The translations under genes were made by a program, and so were the position numbers. A model generated the notes under the pieces. It was not told the DNA's origin. It made no database searches and saw only the letters and a list, made by a program, of their open reading frames with translations. From NCBI GenBank assembly GCA_027306995.1, contig DAHUXS010000003.1:124001-188000 (forward strand): a stretch of 64,000 bases of DNA. Direction: 5' to 3'. Below are positions 51,112 through 60,235 of the stretch, piece by piece; the stretch's first letter is position 1; every line of letters starts with the position of its first letter. The DNA is from Lysobacter sp. Its GTDB lineage: Bacteria; Pseudomonadota; Gammaproteobacteria; Xanthomonadales; Xanthomonadaceae.

Positions 51112-53165
51112 GCGCGCACGCCGATACTGAAACTGCGGCCGGGCAACACCACTTCGTCCTTGAGGAACGAGGTGTGCACGCGCTGGACCTGGTTGGTCAG
51201 GTTGCGGCCATCGGCGAAGATCTCCCAGCTCAAACCGCCATCGTCGACGTGATAGGCGGCATGTGCGTCAACCGAGGTGTAGCCGGGTGTCGAGGTTTCA
51301 CCGGGCGCCACGCGATCCTGGCGATCCACGCGCACCGCACCGAGTGACGTGCGCCACGCGCCCTGTTCGAAGTGCAGTTGCGCACCGAGGCGCGAAGGCG
51401 CGATACGCGGCAGATTGTCACCGTTCGCGAGGGTTGCCCGCACCACGTCGCCGTACAGGCGCAGGTCCAGGCGATAGTCCTTGTCCGGGGTGAGATGCCA
51501 GGTGGCGTCGGCTTCGGCGCCGCGGAAGCGCGCATTCGCCTGCGTCCACTGGCGCACCGGCAGGTCGCGGTCGCCACCTTCCCAGAACCACGTTTCACCG
51601 GTATCGGCGAGGTAGATGAAGCCGTTGACGCGATTGGCGTAGATGTTCCCGGAGATGTCGAAACGCGACGAGAAATACTTCAGGCCGAGATCGATCTGGT
51701 TGGAGGCTTCGCGGCGCAACAGGGGGCTGCCGCGCTCGAACGCCAGTGTCGCGATGTGCGGGCCGTTGGCGAACAGTTCTTCCTCGGCCGGCGCGCGTTC
51801 GGCGTGGTCGAGGTTGAGGTTGAGGCGCCAGCCCTGCGCGAATTTCCAGCTCGCGCCCATCGATGCGCTCAGCGGGTGGAACTTCGCGGACAGGCCGTCA
51901 CTCGTGCGCGAACGCACGTCGTCGCCGCGCACGCCCAGCTCGACATCGACCGGCTTCCAGCTGCGCTTGGCCACTGCGAACACGCCGACCGCATGCGTGG
52001 TGGTGGGGGAGATGAAGGCTTCCTCGCCGATCGCGCGGAAGCTGCTGTCGCTGGCCTGCACGCCGACCGCGCTCTTCCATCCGGCGAGATCGAACGATCC
52101 TTCGACGCGGCCTTCGTTGGCCTTCTTGAAGAAAGTCGTGCCCGGCGTGCCGTCCTCGAATTCGACATGGTTGTAGTCGGTGTGTGCGAACGAGAACTTC
52201 AGGCCGCCACCATTCCACAACTTCGGCAGGCCGCCGCGCAATTCGTAGCGCTCCTGGCGCATCTGCAGATGCACGCCGCTGCCCAGCACGCCGGGTTCGC
52301 CCGGTTCGCCGGGATTGCCGTAGTTGTCGAGGTAGCGCGAGGCGTTGATGCCGACGAAACCCCAGTCGCCCAGCCACGACGCGCCCAGCGAGCCGGTGCC
52401 GGTGCGCACGTAGGAATTGGCTTGGGTGCCGTGCGGAATGGCGTAATCGCCGTCATCGCGACGCACGCCATCGGCATGCAGCGCGAAATTCTTGTTGCCG
52501 CCGTCGAGGCGGAACATCCCGGTATTACCGTGGCTGCCCGTGTCGTAGCGCAACTCGGTACGGCCCTGGATGCCGTTGTCGATCGGTGCTTCGGGAATGC
52601 GGCCATCGACCACGTTCACCGCGCCGCCGATCGCGCCCGAACCAAACAGCAAGGTGGACGGCCCCTTCAGCACTTCGATCTGGTCGGCGAGGAAGGGCTC
52701 CACCGCCGGCGAGTGGTCCTGGCTGACGGTCGATACGTCCTGCGTCGCCATGCCGTTCGACATCACCGCCACGCGCGGGCCGTCCATGCCGCGGATCACC
52801 GGGCGGCCGACGCCGGCACCGAAGTTGGAACTCTGCACGCCGGGAATGGTGCTGATGGTGTCGCCGAGGTTGCCGGCACGCGCCTCGTCCAGCTTTTCGC
52901 CGGCCAGCACCGAGACTGGCTTGGCTAGCGGATTGCCGATCGGGCTGGCGGTCACTTCGACCCGGCCGAGATCATCGGCGTGGGGATCGTTCTTGTCGTG
53001 ATGGCGGGGGTCGGCCGGGTTCTGGGGATTGTTCTGGTCGGCAGGTCCCGGGTTTGCCGCCGGAGCGGCCTGCTGGGCCATCAAGAGCGGGCTGGCAAGG
53101 GCCAGGGACAGGGCGAGGACGAGATGGCGGCGCAGCGGGAAACCGGGCATGGGGGTACCATTCAT
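51102..53165 (-). CDS. TonB-dependent receptor, ZnuD-like (zinc uptake)
   Basis: The 687-residue outer-membrane receptor has a signal peptide (LRRHLVLALSLALASPLLMA), a His/Asp-rich segment (DPRHHDKNDPHADD), a plug (VEVTASPIGNPLAKP, GVGRPVIRGMDGPRVAVMSNG, VEPFLADQIEVLKGPSTLLFGSGAIGGAV) and a barrel ending GVRAYF. The His-rich N-terminal stretch and loop histidines suit zinc. Start at 53165 or 53150 (MPGFPLRRH); neither has a clear Shine-Dalgarno. Shared upstream repeats with merC and the nearby zur support zinc control. Confidence 0.87.
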   Translation of the reverse strand: MNGTPMPGFPLRRHLVLALSLALASPLLMAQQAAPAANPGPADQNNPQNPADPRHHDKNDPHADDLGRVEVTASPIGNPLAKPVSVLAGEKLDEARAGNLGDTISTIPGVQSSNFGAGVGRPVIRGMDGPRVAVMSNGMATQDVSTVSQDHSPAVEPFLADQIEVLKGPSTLLFGSGAIGGAVNVVDGRIPEAPIDNGIQGRTELRYDTGSHGNTGMFRLDGGNKNFALHADGVRRDDGDYAIPHGTQANSYVRTGTGSLGASWLGDWGFVGINASRYLDNYGNPGEPGEPGVLGSGVHLQMRQERYELRGGLPKLWNGGGLKFSFAHTDYNHVEFEDGTPGTTFFKKANEGRVEGSFDLAGWKSAVGVQASDSSFRAIGEEAFISPTTTHAVGVFAVAKRSWKPVDVELGVRGDDVRSRTSDGLSAKFHPLSASMGASWKFAQGWRLNLNLDHAERAPAEEELFANGPHIATLAFERGSPLLRREASNQIDLGLKYFSSRFDISGNIYANRVNGFIYLADTGETWFWEGGDRDLPVRQWTQANARFRGAEADATWHLTPDKDYRLDLRLYGDVVRATLANGDNLPRIAPSRLGAQLHFEQGAWRTSLGAVRVDRQDRVAPGETSTPGYTSVDAHAAYHVDDGGLSWEIFADGRNLTNQVQRVHTSFLKDEVVLPGRSFSIGVRAYF

Positions 53166-53174
53166 GGGGTCAAT

Positions 53175-53215
53175 GAAATGTTATATAGTTTCAACATGGA
53201 ATGTTATATAGTTTC
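53175..53215. promoter_or_regulatory. Two Zur-box-like direct repeats between receptor and merC genes
   Basis: GAAATGTTATATAGTTTC (53175-53192) and GGAATGTTATATAGTTTC (53198-53215) share 16 identical 3' bases at a 23-bp period. Each begins with the GAAATGTTATA-type half-site known from gammaproteobacterial Zur operators. The stretch is very AT-rich in a GC-rich genome and fills almost the whole 54-nt divergent gap. Confidence 0.75.
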
Positions 53216-53219
53216 GTAA

Positions 53220-53657
53220 ATGAACGCCACCACTGCCAGAAGTCATGACGCCAGCCGCGGCTGGATCGACCGCATCGGTGCGACCGGCTCGTTTCTGTGC
53301 GCGATCCACTGCCTGGCCGCACCGCTGGTGCTGGCGCTGATCCCGACGCTGGGCGCGGCAGCCTGGTTCGGCGATCGCATCGAAATCGGCTTCGTCCTGT
53401 TCGTTTCGGTGGTGGGCCTGCTCAGCACGGTGTCGTCGTGGCGTCGCCATCGCCGGCACCACATCCCCGCGACCATGGCGTTGGGCATCGCCGTGCTCTG
53501 GACCGGAATCCTGGTCCCGCGCTTCCACCACCAGCTGATCTGGCACGTATTGGCGATGGGAACGGGTGGCCTGCTGGTCGCCTCGGCGCACCTGGCCAAC
53601 CTGCGCGCCAGCCGCCGCCACGACGCCGGTCTGTGCTGCGCGGCCGAAGCGCGCTAA
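53220..53657 (+). CDS. MerC domain membrane protein, probably Zur-controlled
   Basis: The 145-residue protein has four predicted helices and the metal-binding CAIHC motif in the first helix (SFLCAIHCLAAPLVLALIPTLG). His-rich loops (RRHRRHH, RFHHQ) and a C-terminal CC pair follow. MerC is named for mercury import, but MerC-domain proteins next to Zur sites are more likely to handle zinc. No mer genes are present. TATAGT inside the second Zur repeat lies 7 nt before the ATG, so the message is probably leaderless and the operator covers the promoter. Confidence 0.82.
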   Translation: MNATTARSHDASRGWIDRIGATGSFLCAIHCLAAPLVLALIPTLGAAAWFGDRIEIGFVLFVSVVGLLSTVSSWRRHRRHHIPATMALGIAVLWTGILVPRFHHQLIWHVLAMGTGGLLVASAHLANLRASRRHDAGLCCAAEAR

Positions 53658-53727
53658 AATCACCGGTCATTCCACACACGCCGCGGGCACGTCGAGTCTC
53701 CGGGCACCACAGAACGGGAGAAACACG

Positions 53728-53895
53728 ATGGGCAAGGGCGACCGCAAGACCGCCAAGGGCAAGCGTTACAGCAGCAGCTACGGCAATGCCCGCAGCGCGA
53801 AGGCCGTCACCAAGGCAGCCGGCACCGCCGCCGCGCCGGTGAAGAAGGCTGCCGCCAAGAAGGTGGTCGCGAAGAAGGCAGCCAAGTCGGCCTGA
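53728..53895 (+). CDS. 30S ribosomal protein bTHX with histone-like tail
   Basis: The 55-residue basic protein begins MGKGDRKTAKGKRYSSSYGN, the THX (bTHX) signature seen in Thermus and in many proteobacterial small-subunit proteins. Residues 28-55 form a Lys/Ala tail (PVKKAAAKKVVAKKAAKSA) like that of H1-type DNA-binding proteins. GGGAG is the ribosome-binding site, with TAAAAT at 53655-53660 as a possible -10. A terminator follows. Confidence 0.85.
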   Translation: MGKGDRKTAKGKRYSSSYGNARSAKAVTKAAGTAAAPVKKAAAKKVVAKKAAKSA

Positions 53896-53920
53896 TTGCG
53901 CCGATACGCTGCACAGACGG

Positions 53921-53949
53921 AGCCCCGCGATCGCGGGGCTTTGTTTTTT
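53921..53949 (+). terminator. Intrinsic terminator after the bTHX gene
   Basis: The perfect palindrome AGCCCCGCGATCGCGGGGCT is followed by TTGTTTTTT. Confidence 0.9.
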
Positions 53950-53954
53950 GCGGA

Positions 53955-55154
53955 TCAGCGTTTGGCGCCGTTCTCCACCGCCGTCCACACGCGCAGCAGG
54001 TTGCCGCCGAGGATCTTGCGGATGTCGCCGTCGCGCAGCCCGCGCGCCTGCAGTCCCGCGACCAGGTTCGGGTAGTCGGCGACGCTTTGCAGCTGCGTCG
54101 GCAAGTTGCCGTCGACGCCGTCGAAATCGGAACCGATGCCGACATGGTCGATGCCGACCAGCTTGACCGCATAGACGACCTGGTCGATCACCGCGGAAAT
54201 GTCGGTCTTGGGCGACGGATGTTCGCGCTCCCAGCGTGCGGAGAATTCGGCTTCTTCTTCGGTCGGCTTGCCCGCGGCATTGGCGGCGAGATTGCGCAGG
54301 CGCAGGTCCTCGCGCGCGCGGAAGCTGCCTTGCATGTCGGCGGCGGCCTTGGGATTGACGAAACCGGTGCCGAAAGTGAGTTGCACCACGCCGCCCTTCG
54401 CCGCGATCGCCTTGGCGACGTCATCGCTGGCGTTGCGCTCGAAGCCTGGGGTGAAGTGGCGCATGCCGGAATGGCTGGCGATCACCGGCACGCGACTCAG
54501 CTTGATCGCTTCCATCGCCGATTCGTCGGACAGATGCGAGACATCGACCATGATGCCGAGGCGATTCATCTCCTTCACCACGTCGCGGCCGAACGGGCTC
54601 AGGCCATGCCATTTGCGTTCGATGCCATACGAGGAATCGGCGATGCGGTTGGCGGCGCTGTGGGCGAGGGTGATGTAGCGTACACCACGATCGTGGAAGA
54701 ATTGCAGCCGGCGCAGGTCGCTGCCGATCGGTGCGCCGTTCTCCATGCCGAACGGCAGCAACACGACACCGGGCTTGCGACGGGCGACATCGCGCGGTGA
54801 GCGCAGCAATGCGAATTTGTCCGGATGGCGCTGCACCAGCGCCTCGATCGAATCGATCATCGCGTTGGCGACCTGGTAGGCCTTGTCCTCGGCGTCCTGC
54901 TTGGGCGAGGTATAGATCGACATGAAGGCGACCTTGAGTCCGCCTTGCTGCGCCTTCGGCCAGTCGAATTCGCGATCGGTGCGTTGGCCGAGATCGCGCC
55001 AGCCATCCTGCAGCATCTCGGGACCGTCGATATGGGTGTCGACGATGATCGCGTCGTGCGCCAGCTTGCGCGCGGCGGGCGTCGCCTGCGCCAGGGCGAG
55101 AGCCGGCAATGCGGCGAGCAGGGCGGTGGCGAGCAGGGAACGCAGGGGCTTCAT
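53955..55154 (-). CDS. Membrane dipeptidase (M19, renal dipeptidase family)
   Basis: The 399-residue exported protein (signal MKPLRSLLATALLAALPALALA) has the metal-binding DTHIDGP, the bridging Glu region, VDVSHLSDESAMEAI, ASHSGMRHFTPGFERNAS and GIDHVGIGSDFDG. M19 enzymes cleave dipeptides, including some D-amino-acid forms. The start at 55154 is set by the signal peptide. It lies 38 nt downstream of hutI on the same strand and may be cotranscribed. Confidence 0.92.
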   Translation of the reverse strand: MKPLRSLLATALLAALPALALAQATPAARKLAHDAIIVDTHIDGPEMLQDGWRDLGQRTDREFDWPKAQQGGLKVAFMSIYTSPKQDAEDKAYQVANAMIDSIEALVQRHPDKFALLRSPRDVARRKPGVVLLPFGMENGAPIGSDLRRLQFFHDRGVRYITLAHSAANRIADSSYGIERKWHGLSPFGRDVVKEMNRLGIMVDVSHLSDESAMEAIKLSRVPVIASHSGMRHFTPGFERNASDDVAKAIAAKGGVVQLTFGTGFVNPKAAADMQGSFRAREDLRLRNLAANAAGKPTEEEAEFSARWEREHPSPKTDISAVIDQVVYAVKLVGIDHVGIGSDFDGVDGNLPTQLQSVADYPNLVAGLQARGLRDGDIRKILGGNLLRVWTAVENGAKR

Positions 55155-55192
55155 GGTGCGATCTCCATCGGTCAATGTCGGGATGAATCGGG

Positions 55193-56425
55193 TCAGGCGA
55201 TGCGTTTGCCGCCCGCATACACGGAACGGGCAAGGCGTCCGCCCAGCCAGTAGCAGAGTTCCGCCGGCTGCGCGACGTTCCACAGCACGAAGTCGGCGCG
55301 TTGTCCGATGCGCAACATGCCGCGGTCGTCCAGCGCGAGCGCGCGGGCCGCGTGCGTGGTCGCGCCGCGCAGGGCTTCCTCGGGCGTCAGGCGGAAATGC
55401 ATGGTGGCGAGTTGCATCGCCTGGCGCAGCGAACGCAACGGCGAGGTGCCGGGATTGCAGTCGGTGGCGACCGCCATCGCGACGCCGTGCCGACGCAGCA
55501 GGTCGAGTGGCGGCAATTTCGTTTCACGCAGGACGTGGAAGGCGCCCGGCAACAACACCGCGACGGTTCCGGATTCCGCCATCGCGCGCACGCCGGCTTC
55601 GGACGTGTGCTCGATGTGATCGGCGGAGAGGCCGGAGAATTCCGCGGCCAGCGCCGCACCGCCGAGATCGCTCAGCTGGTCGGCGTGCAGTTTCACCGGC
55701 AATTCCAATGCGCGCGCGGCATCGAACACGCGACGCGTCTGTGCGGGCGAGAAACCGATGCCTTCGCAGAAGGCATCGACGGCATCGACCAGTCCTTCCG
55801 CGTGCAGGCGCGGCAGCCATTCGATCACGGCATCGATGTAGTCGTCGCTGCGCCCGGCGTATTCGGGTGGCAATGCGTGTGCGGCGAGATAGGTCGTGCG
55901 CACGGTGATGCCGGTGCGCTCACCGAGTGCGCGTGCGACCCGCAGCATCTTGCGTTCGTTGTCGAAATCGAGGCCGTAGCCGGACTTGATCTCGAGCGTG
56001 GTCACGCCATCGGCGATCAGGTCGAGCACGCGCGGCAATGATTCTTGCAGCAACGCGTCTTCGCTGGCGGCGCGCACCGCGCGCACGCTGGACACGATGC
56101 CGCCGCCGGCGCGGGCGATCTCTTCGTAGCCTGCGCCTTGCAGGCGCAGTTCGAATTCGCCGGCACGGTCGCCTGCGAACACGACATGGGTGTGGCAATC
56201 CACCAGTCCCGGCGTGACCAGTCCGCTGGCTTCGATCGGCGTGGCGATGGTGGAGAGTTCGACGGGCAGTGCCGCGCGCGGTCCGGCGTAGACGATGCGA
56301 CCATCGCGCCAGGCCAGTGCGCCGTCTTCGATCAGGCCATAGCCGGTTCGTGCCTGATTGGAGCCGTCATCCAGCGTGGCCAGGGTCGGTCCGAGCAGGA
56401 GTCCGCTGTCGGCGCTGTCGCCCAT
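55193..56425 (-). CDS. hutI: Imidazolonepropionase HutI
   Basis: Third step of histidine degradation: 4-imidazolone-5-propanoate to N-formimidoyl-L-glutamate. The 410-residue amidohydrolase has [81 protein letters not shown] and [10 protein letters not shown], the full HutI motif series. The start at 56425 follows GGTTGGAG. It is divergent from hutF; hutH, hutU and hutC are not in this window. Confidence 0.95.
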   Translation of the reverse strand: MGDSADSGLLLGPTLATLDDGSNQARTGYGLIEDGALAWRDGRIVYAGPRAALPVELSTIATPIEASGLVTPGLVDCHTHVVFAGDRAGEFELRLQGAGYEEIARAGGGIVSSVRAVRAASEDALLQESLPRVLDLIADGVTTLEIKSGYGLDFDNERKMLRVARALGERTGITVRTTYLAAHALPPEYAGRSDDYIDAVIEWLPRLHAEGLVDAVDAFCEGIGFSPAQTRRVFDAARALELPVKLHADQLSDLGGAALAAEFSGLSADHIEHTSEAGVRAMAESGTVAVLLPGAFHVLRETKLPPLDLLRRHGVAMAVATDCNPGTSPLRSLRQAMQLATMHFRLTPEEALRGATTHAARALALDDRGMLRIGQRADFVLWNVAQPAELCYWLGGRLARSVYAGGKRIA

Positions 56426-56499
56426 CTCCAACCCTCTCCCGTATCTGCCGTATCCACGGATTCTCGCATGCGCGCGTGGGCATCCGGCACAATGACGGA

Positions 56500-57738
56500 A
56501 TGGCGCAGGCACCCCTCATGCAACGCATTCCCGTCGGTTGGCAGACGCCGGGCATCGCCAATCTCCATTCGCATGCCTTCCAGCGCGCGATGGCCGGACT
56601 GGGCGAGCGACAAACCCATCCCGAAGATTCGTTCTGGACCTGGCGCGAGACGATGTATGCGCTGGCGTCGCGCTTCGATCCCGAATCGCTGCATGCGGTG
56701 GCGTCGCAGTTGTATGCGGAGATGCTGGAAGCCGGCTACACCACGGTCTGCGAATTCCACTACCTCCATCACCAACCCGATGGTCATCCCTACGCCGATC
56801 CTGCGGCGATGTCGCGCGCGCTGATCGAAGCGGCGCGCGACACCGGCATCCGCCTGACTTTGCTGCCGGTGCTGTACATGACCGGGGGATTCGATGGCCG
56901 GCCGCTGTCGGAGCGCCAGCGTCGTTTCGGCCATGAAGTCGATGCCTATCTGCGCCTGATCGAAGTCTTGCGCAAGGACGAGGACGAATCGTTGCGTGTC
57001 GGTTGCGCCTTGCACAGCCTGCGCGCGGTGCCGGAAGCGGCGATGCGGGAGACGATCGCCGGATTGCCGCGCGACGCTCGCATCCACATCCATATCGCCG
57101 AACAGATGCCCGAAGTGGAGGAGTGCGTGGCCTTGCGTGGCGCGCGCCCGGTGCGTTGGCTGCTCGATCACGCCAACGTCGATGCGCGCTGGACGCTGGT
57201 GCATGCGACCCATCTCGATGCCGGCGAAGTGCGCGATCTCGCCACCTCCGGCGCGACCGCAGCGATCTGCACCACCACCGAAGCCAACCTCGGCGACGGC
57301 TTCTTCCCGTTCCGCGATTACCTCGACCGCGGCGGGCGCTGGGGCATCGGTTCCGACTCGCATATCTCGGTCTCGCCGATCGAGGAGCTGCGCTGGCTGG
57401 AATACGGCCAGCGCCTGCAGCGCCAGCGCCGCAACATCGCCATCAGTTCGGCCTCGCCCAGTGTTGGCGAGACCCTACTGGCCGGCGTCACCGCGAGCGC
57501 GGCGCAATCGACCGGCTTCACCGGGCAGGACCGGGTCGTGCTGGACGCCGACGCCCCGATCCTGGCCGGAGCAGCCGACGCCGACGTGGCCGATCGTTGG
57601 GTCTTTTCCGGCAATCGGCCGGCAATCCGCTCGGTTGAGGTGGCGGGACGGGAGGTGGTCGCCAGGGGCCGGCACCGCGCCCGCGAGGCCATCGAAGCCC
57701 GTTACCGCCAGGCGATGGGAAGGTTGTTGCAGGCGTAA
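56500..57738 (+). CDS. hutF: Formimidoylglutamate deiminase HutF (short N-terminus)
   Basis: Converts N-formimidoylglutamate to N-formylglutamate and ammonia. The 412-residue protein has [80 protein letters not shown]-type [14 protein letters not shown] and [23 protein letters not shown], so identity and metal sites are clear. The first metal histidines are at 23 and 25, versus about 56 and 58 in Pseudomonas. The N-terminal beta segment is therefore about 30 residues short and no in-frame extension restores it. Confidence 0.9.
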   Translation: MAQAPLMQRIPVGWQTPGIANLHSHAFQRAMAGLGERQTHPEDSFWTWRETMYALASRFDPESLHAVASQLYAEMLEAGYTTVCEFHYLHHQPDGHPYADPAAMSRALIEAARDTGIRLTLLPVLYMTGGFDGRPLSERQRRFGHEVDAYLRLIEVLRKDEDESLRVGCALHSLRAVPEAAMRETIAGLPRDARIHIHIAEQMPEVEECVALRGARPVRWLLDHANVDARWTLVHATHLDAGEVRDLATSGATAAICTTTEANLGDGFFPFRDYLDRGGRWGIGSDSHISVSPIEELRWLEYGQRLQRQRRNIAISSASPSVGETLLAGVTASAAQSTGFTGQDRVVLDADAPILAGAADADVADRWVFSGNRPAIRSVEVAGREVVARGRHRAREAIEARYRQAMGRLLQA

Positions 57739-57767
57739 CTGCTCTTGCGGTGCACAACGGGGGGTGC

Positions 57768-57773
57768 GAGAAT
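57768..57773 (+). promoter_or_regulatory. -10-like GAGAAT 6 nt upstream of the arg leader peptide
   Basis: GAGAAT, then CGCCGG, then ATG at 57780, with a weak TTGCGG 17 nt upstream as -35. Transcription would start at the leader ATG. Confidence 0.4.
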
Positions 57774-57779
57774 CGCCGG

Positions 57780-57869
57780 ATGCGCACTTGCACCGACGCC
57801 ATCTACCTGTCTGCCGCCGCCATGGCCAGCGGCATGACGTCGCGCGCGCGCCGACCGTACGAGCACTGA
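57780..57869 (+). CDS. Candidate arginine leader peptide (29 residues)
   Basis: ATG at 57780 opens a 29-codon frame ending SRARRPYEH and TGA at 57867-57869. Three of four Arg codons are clustered at 57843-57854. An intrinsic hairpin follows 41 nt after the stop, ahead of the arg operon. GGCCGG (57874-57879), just past the stop, can pair with CCGGCC (57914-57919) in the 5' arm of that hairpin, giving an antiterminator. This fits ribosome-mediated attenuation, with stalling at Arg codons when arginine is low. It is too short to be certain as a gene. Confidence 0.5.
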   Translation: MRTCTDAIYLSAAAMASGMTSRARRPYEH

Positions 57870-57910
57870 CTCCGGCCGGTTCGAATCGCTGCGCGCATGC
57901 AGCCAAGTGA

Positions 57911-57935
57911 AGCCCGGCCCCGCGCCGGGCTTTTT
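57911..57935 (+). terminator. Candidate attenuator hairpin upstream of the arg operon
   Basis: Perfect eight-base arms AGCCCGGC and GCCGGGCT around CCCGC, followed by TTTTT. It lies 54 nt before the argF' ATG. It can also simply end hutF transcription; the two roles are compatible. Confidence 0.85.
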
Positions 57936-57988
57936 CGTTTTCTCCCTTCCCATTACTCCCTGTCATCTTCTTCCCGTTGAATGCCTCG

Positions 57989-58993
57989 ATGAAACATTTC
58001 CTCAATACCCAGGACTGGACCCGCGCCGAACTCGACGCTGTGCTGGCCGATGCCGCCCGTTACAAGCAGCAGCGTTTCGGCGATGCGCTGAAAGGCAAGG
58101 GCGTCGCGCTGGTGTTCTTCAACTCGTCGCTGCGCACCCGCACCAGTTTCGAACTGGGCACGTTCCAGCTCGGCGGCCATGCGGTGGTGCTGCAGCCGGG
58201 CAAGGATGCCTGGCCGATCGAATTCGACCTCGGCACGGTGATGGATGGCGAGGCCGAAGAGCACATCGCCGAAGTGGCGAAAGTGCTGTCGCGCTATGTC
58301 GACCTGATCGGCGTGCGCGCCTTCCCCAAGTTCGTCGACTGGTCAATTGATCGCCAGGACCGCGTGCTCAACGGCTTCGCCAAGTATTCGACGGTGCCGG
58401 TGATCAACATGGAAACGATCACCCATCCCTGCCAGGAGTTGGCGCACGCGCTGGCGCTGCAGGAACACTTCGGCACGACCGACCTGCGCGGCAAGAAATA
58501 CGTGCTGACCTGGACCTACCATCCGAAGGCGCTGAACACCGCGGTCGCCAATTCGGCGCTGACCATCGCGACGCGCATGGGCATGGACGTGACCCTGCTG
58601 TGCCCGACCGAGGAATACCTGCTGGACGAACGCTACATGGGTTGGGCGGCGCAGAACGTCGCCGAGAGCGGCGGTTCGCTGGCCATCAGCCACGACATCG
58701 ACAGCGCCTATCGCGATGCCGACGTGGTCTATGCCAAGAGCTGGGGCGCGCTGCCGTACTTCGGCAACTGGGAGAAAGAGAAACCCATCCGCGACCAGTT
58801 CAAGCACTTCATCGTCGACGAACGCAAGATGGGCCTGACCAACAACGGCGTGTTCTCGCACTGCCTGCCGCTGCGCCGCAACGTCAAGGCCACCGACGGC
58901 GTGATGGATTCGCCCAACTGCATCGCCATCGACGAAGCCGAGAACCGCCTGCATGTGCAGAAGGCGGTGATGGCCGTGCTTGCGAAGCAATAA
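57989..58993 (+). CDS. argF': N-acetylornithine carbamoyltransferase
   Basis: Carbamoylates N-acetyl-L-ornithine to N-acetyl-L-citrulline, the Xanthomonas-type route. The 334-residue protein is very like the X. campestris enzyme as I remember it: MKHFLNTQDW, FFNSSLRTRTSFELG (carbamoyl-phosphate binding), QLGGHAVVLQPGKDAWPIEF (the long loop that recognises the acetyl group), METITHPCQELAHAL and SHCLPLRRNVKATD. ATG at 57989 is preferred over a TTG at 57977. No Shine-Dalgarno is evident. First structural gene of the arg operon. Confidence 0.95.
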   Translation: MKHFLNTQDWTRAELDAVLADAARYKQQRFGDALKGKGVALVFFNSSLRTRTSFELGTFQLGGHAVVLQPGKDAWPIEFDLGTVMDGEAEEHIAEVAKVLSRYVDLIGVRAFPKFVDWSIDRQDRVLNGFAKYSTVPVINMETITHPCQELAHALALQEHFGTTDLRGKKYVLTWTYHPKALNTAVANSALTIATRMGMDVTLLCPTEEYLLDERYMGWAAQNVAESGGSLAISHDIDSAYRDADVVYAKSWGALPYFGNWEKEKPIRDQFKHFIVDERKMGLTNNGVFSHCLPLRRNVKATDGVMDSPNCIAIDEAENRLHVQKAVMAVLAKQ

Positions 58994-59020
58994 ATTTTAA
59001 TTTTTCACGGATATTTCCAA

Positions 59021-60235
59021 ATGACTGCTTCCGAATCCAAAGACATCGTCCTCGCCTTTTCCGGTGGACTCGACACCAGCTTCTGCGTGCCCTATCTGAA
59101 GGAGCGCGGCTGGAACGTGCACACCGTGTTCGCCGATACCGGCGGCGTCGATGCGGAAGAGCGCGCCTTCATCGAAGCGCGCGCGGCGGAACTCGGCGTA
59201 GCCTCGCACGTCACCGTCGATGGCGGTCCGGCGATCTGGAACGGGTTCGTCAAGCCATTCGTGTGGGCGGGCGAGGGCTACCAGGGCCAATATCCGCTGC
59301 TGGTGTCCGACCGCTACCTGATCGTCGACGCCGCATTGGCGCGCGCGCATGCGCTCGGTACCAATGCCATCGCCCACGGTTGCACCGGCATGGGCAACGA
59401 CCAGGTGCGTTTCGACCTGGCGGTGAAGGCCAGCGGCGATTACCGCATCGTCGCGCCGATCCGTGAAATCCAGAAGGAACACACCCAGACCCGCGCCTAC
59501 GAGCAGAAATATCTGGAAGAACGCGGTTTCGGCGTGCGCGCCAAGCAGCAGCAATACACCATCAACGAGAACCTGCTGGGCGTGACGCTGTCCGGTGGCG
59601 AGATCGATGCCTGGAAGGCGCCGGGCGAAGGCGCGCGTGGCTGGTGCAAGCCGCGCAGCGAATGGCCGGCGCAGCCGCTGCGGGTCACGCTGAAGTTCAT
59701 CGAAGGCGAGGCAGTGTCGATCGATGGCGAGGCGCTGCATGGCGCGCAGCTGCTGGCCAAGCTCAATGCCTTGTTCGCGCCGTACGGCGTCGGTCGCGGC
59801 ATGTACACCGGCGACACCACCATCGGTCTCAAGGGACGCATCGTCTATGAAGCGCCGGGCCTCATCTCGTTGCTCACGGCGCATCGCGCGCTGGAGGAGG
59901 CGGTGCTGTCCAAGCAGCAGAATCGCTTCAAGCCCGACATCGCCCGCAAGTGGGTCGAGCTCGTCTACGAAGGCTTCTATTCCGATCCGTTGAAGGCCGA
60001 TCTCGAAGCCTTCCTCAAGTCGAGCCAGCGCAAGGTCAATGGCGAAGTGGTGCTGGAAACCTCCGGTGCGCGCGTCGACGCGGTGGAAGTGCGTTCGCCG
60101 CACATCCTCCACGCCAAGGGCGCGACCTATGCGCAGTCGGCCGACTGGGGCGTGGAAGAGGCCGAAGGCTTCATCAAGCTGTTCGGCATGAGCAGCACGC
60201 TGTGGGCGGAAGTGAATCACGACGGCAATGTCTGA
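59021..60235 (+). CDS. argG: Argininosuccinate synthase
   Basis: The 404-residue ATP-dependent ligase has the pyrophosphatase P-loop [11 protein letters not shown]-type [33 protein letters not shown] and [13 protein letters not shown]. In this pathway the true substrate is citrulline released by the deacetylase. The 27-nt gap before it is strikingly AT-rich. Its end overlaps the next gene by 8 nt. Confidence 0.95.
   Translation: MTASESKDIVLAFSGGLDTSFCVPYLKERGWNVHTVFADTGGVDAEERAFIEARAAELGVASHVTVDGGPAIWNGFVKPFVWAGEGYQGQYPLLVSDRYLIVDAALARAHALGTNAIAHGCTGMGNDQVRFDLAVKASGDYRIVAPIREIQKEHTQTRAYEQKYLEERGFGVRAKQQQYTINENLLGVTLSGGEIDAWKAPGEGARGWCKPRSEWPAQPLRVTLKFIEGEAVSIDGEALHGAQLLAKLNALFAPYGVGRGMYTGDTTIGLKGRIVYEAPGLISLLTAHRALEEAVLSKQQNRFKPDIARKWVELVYEGFYSDPLKADLEAFLKSSQRKVNGEVVLETSGARVDAVEVRSPHILHAKGATYAQSADWGVEEAEGFIKLFGMSSTLWAEVNHDGNV

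Noticed and set aside
53220-53657. Calling the MerC gene part of a mercury-resistance operon
   Set aside because: There is no merR, merT, merP or merA nearby and the control region carries Zur-like sites.
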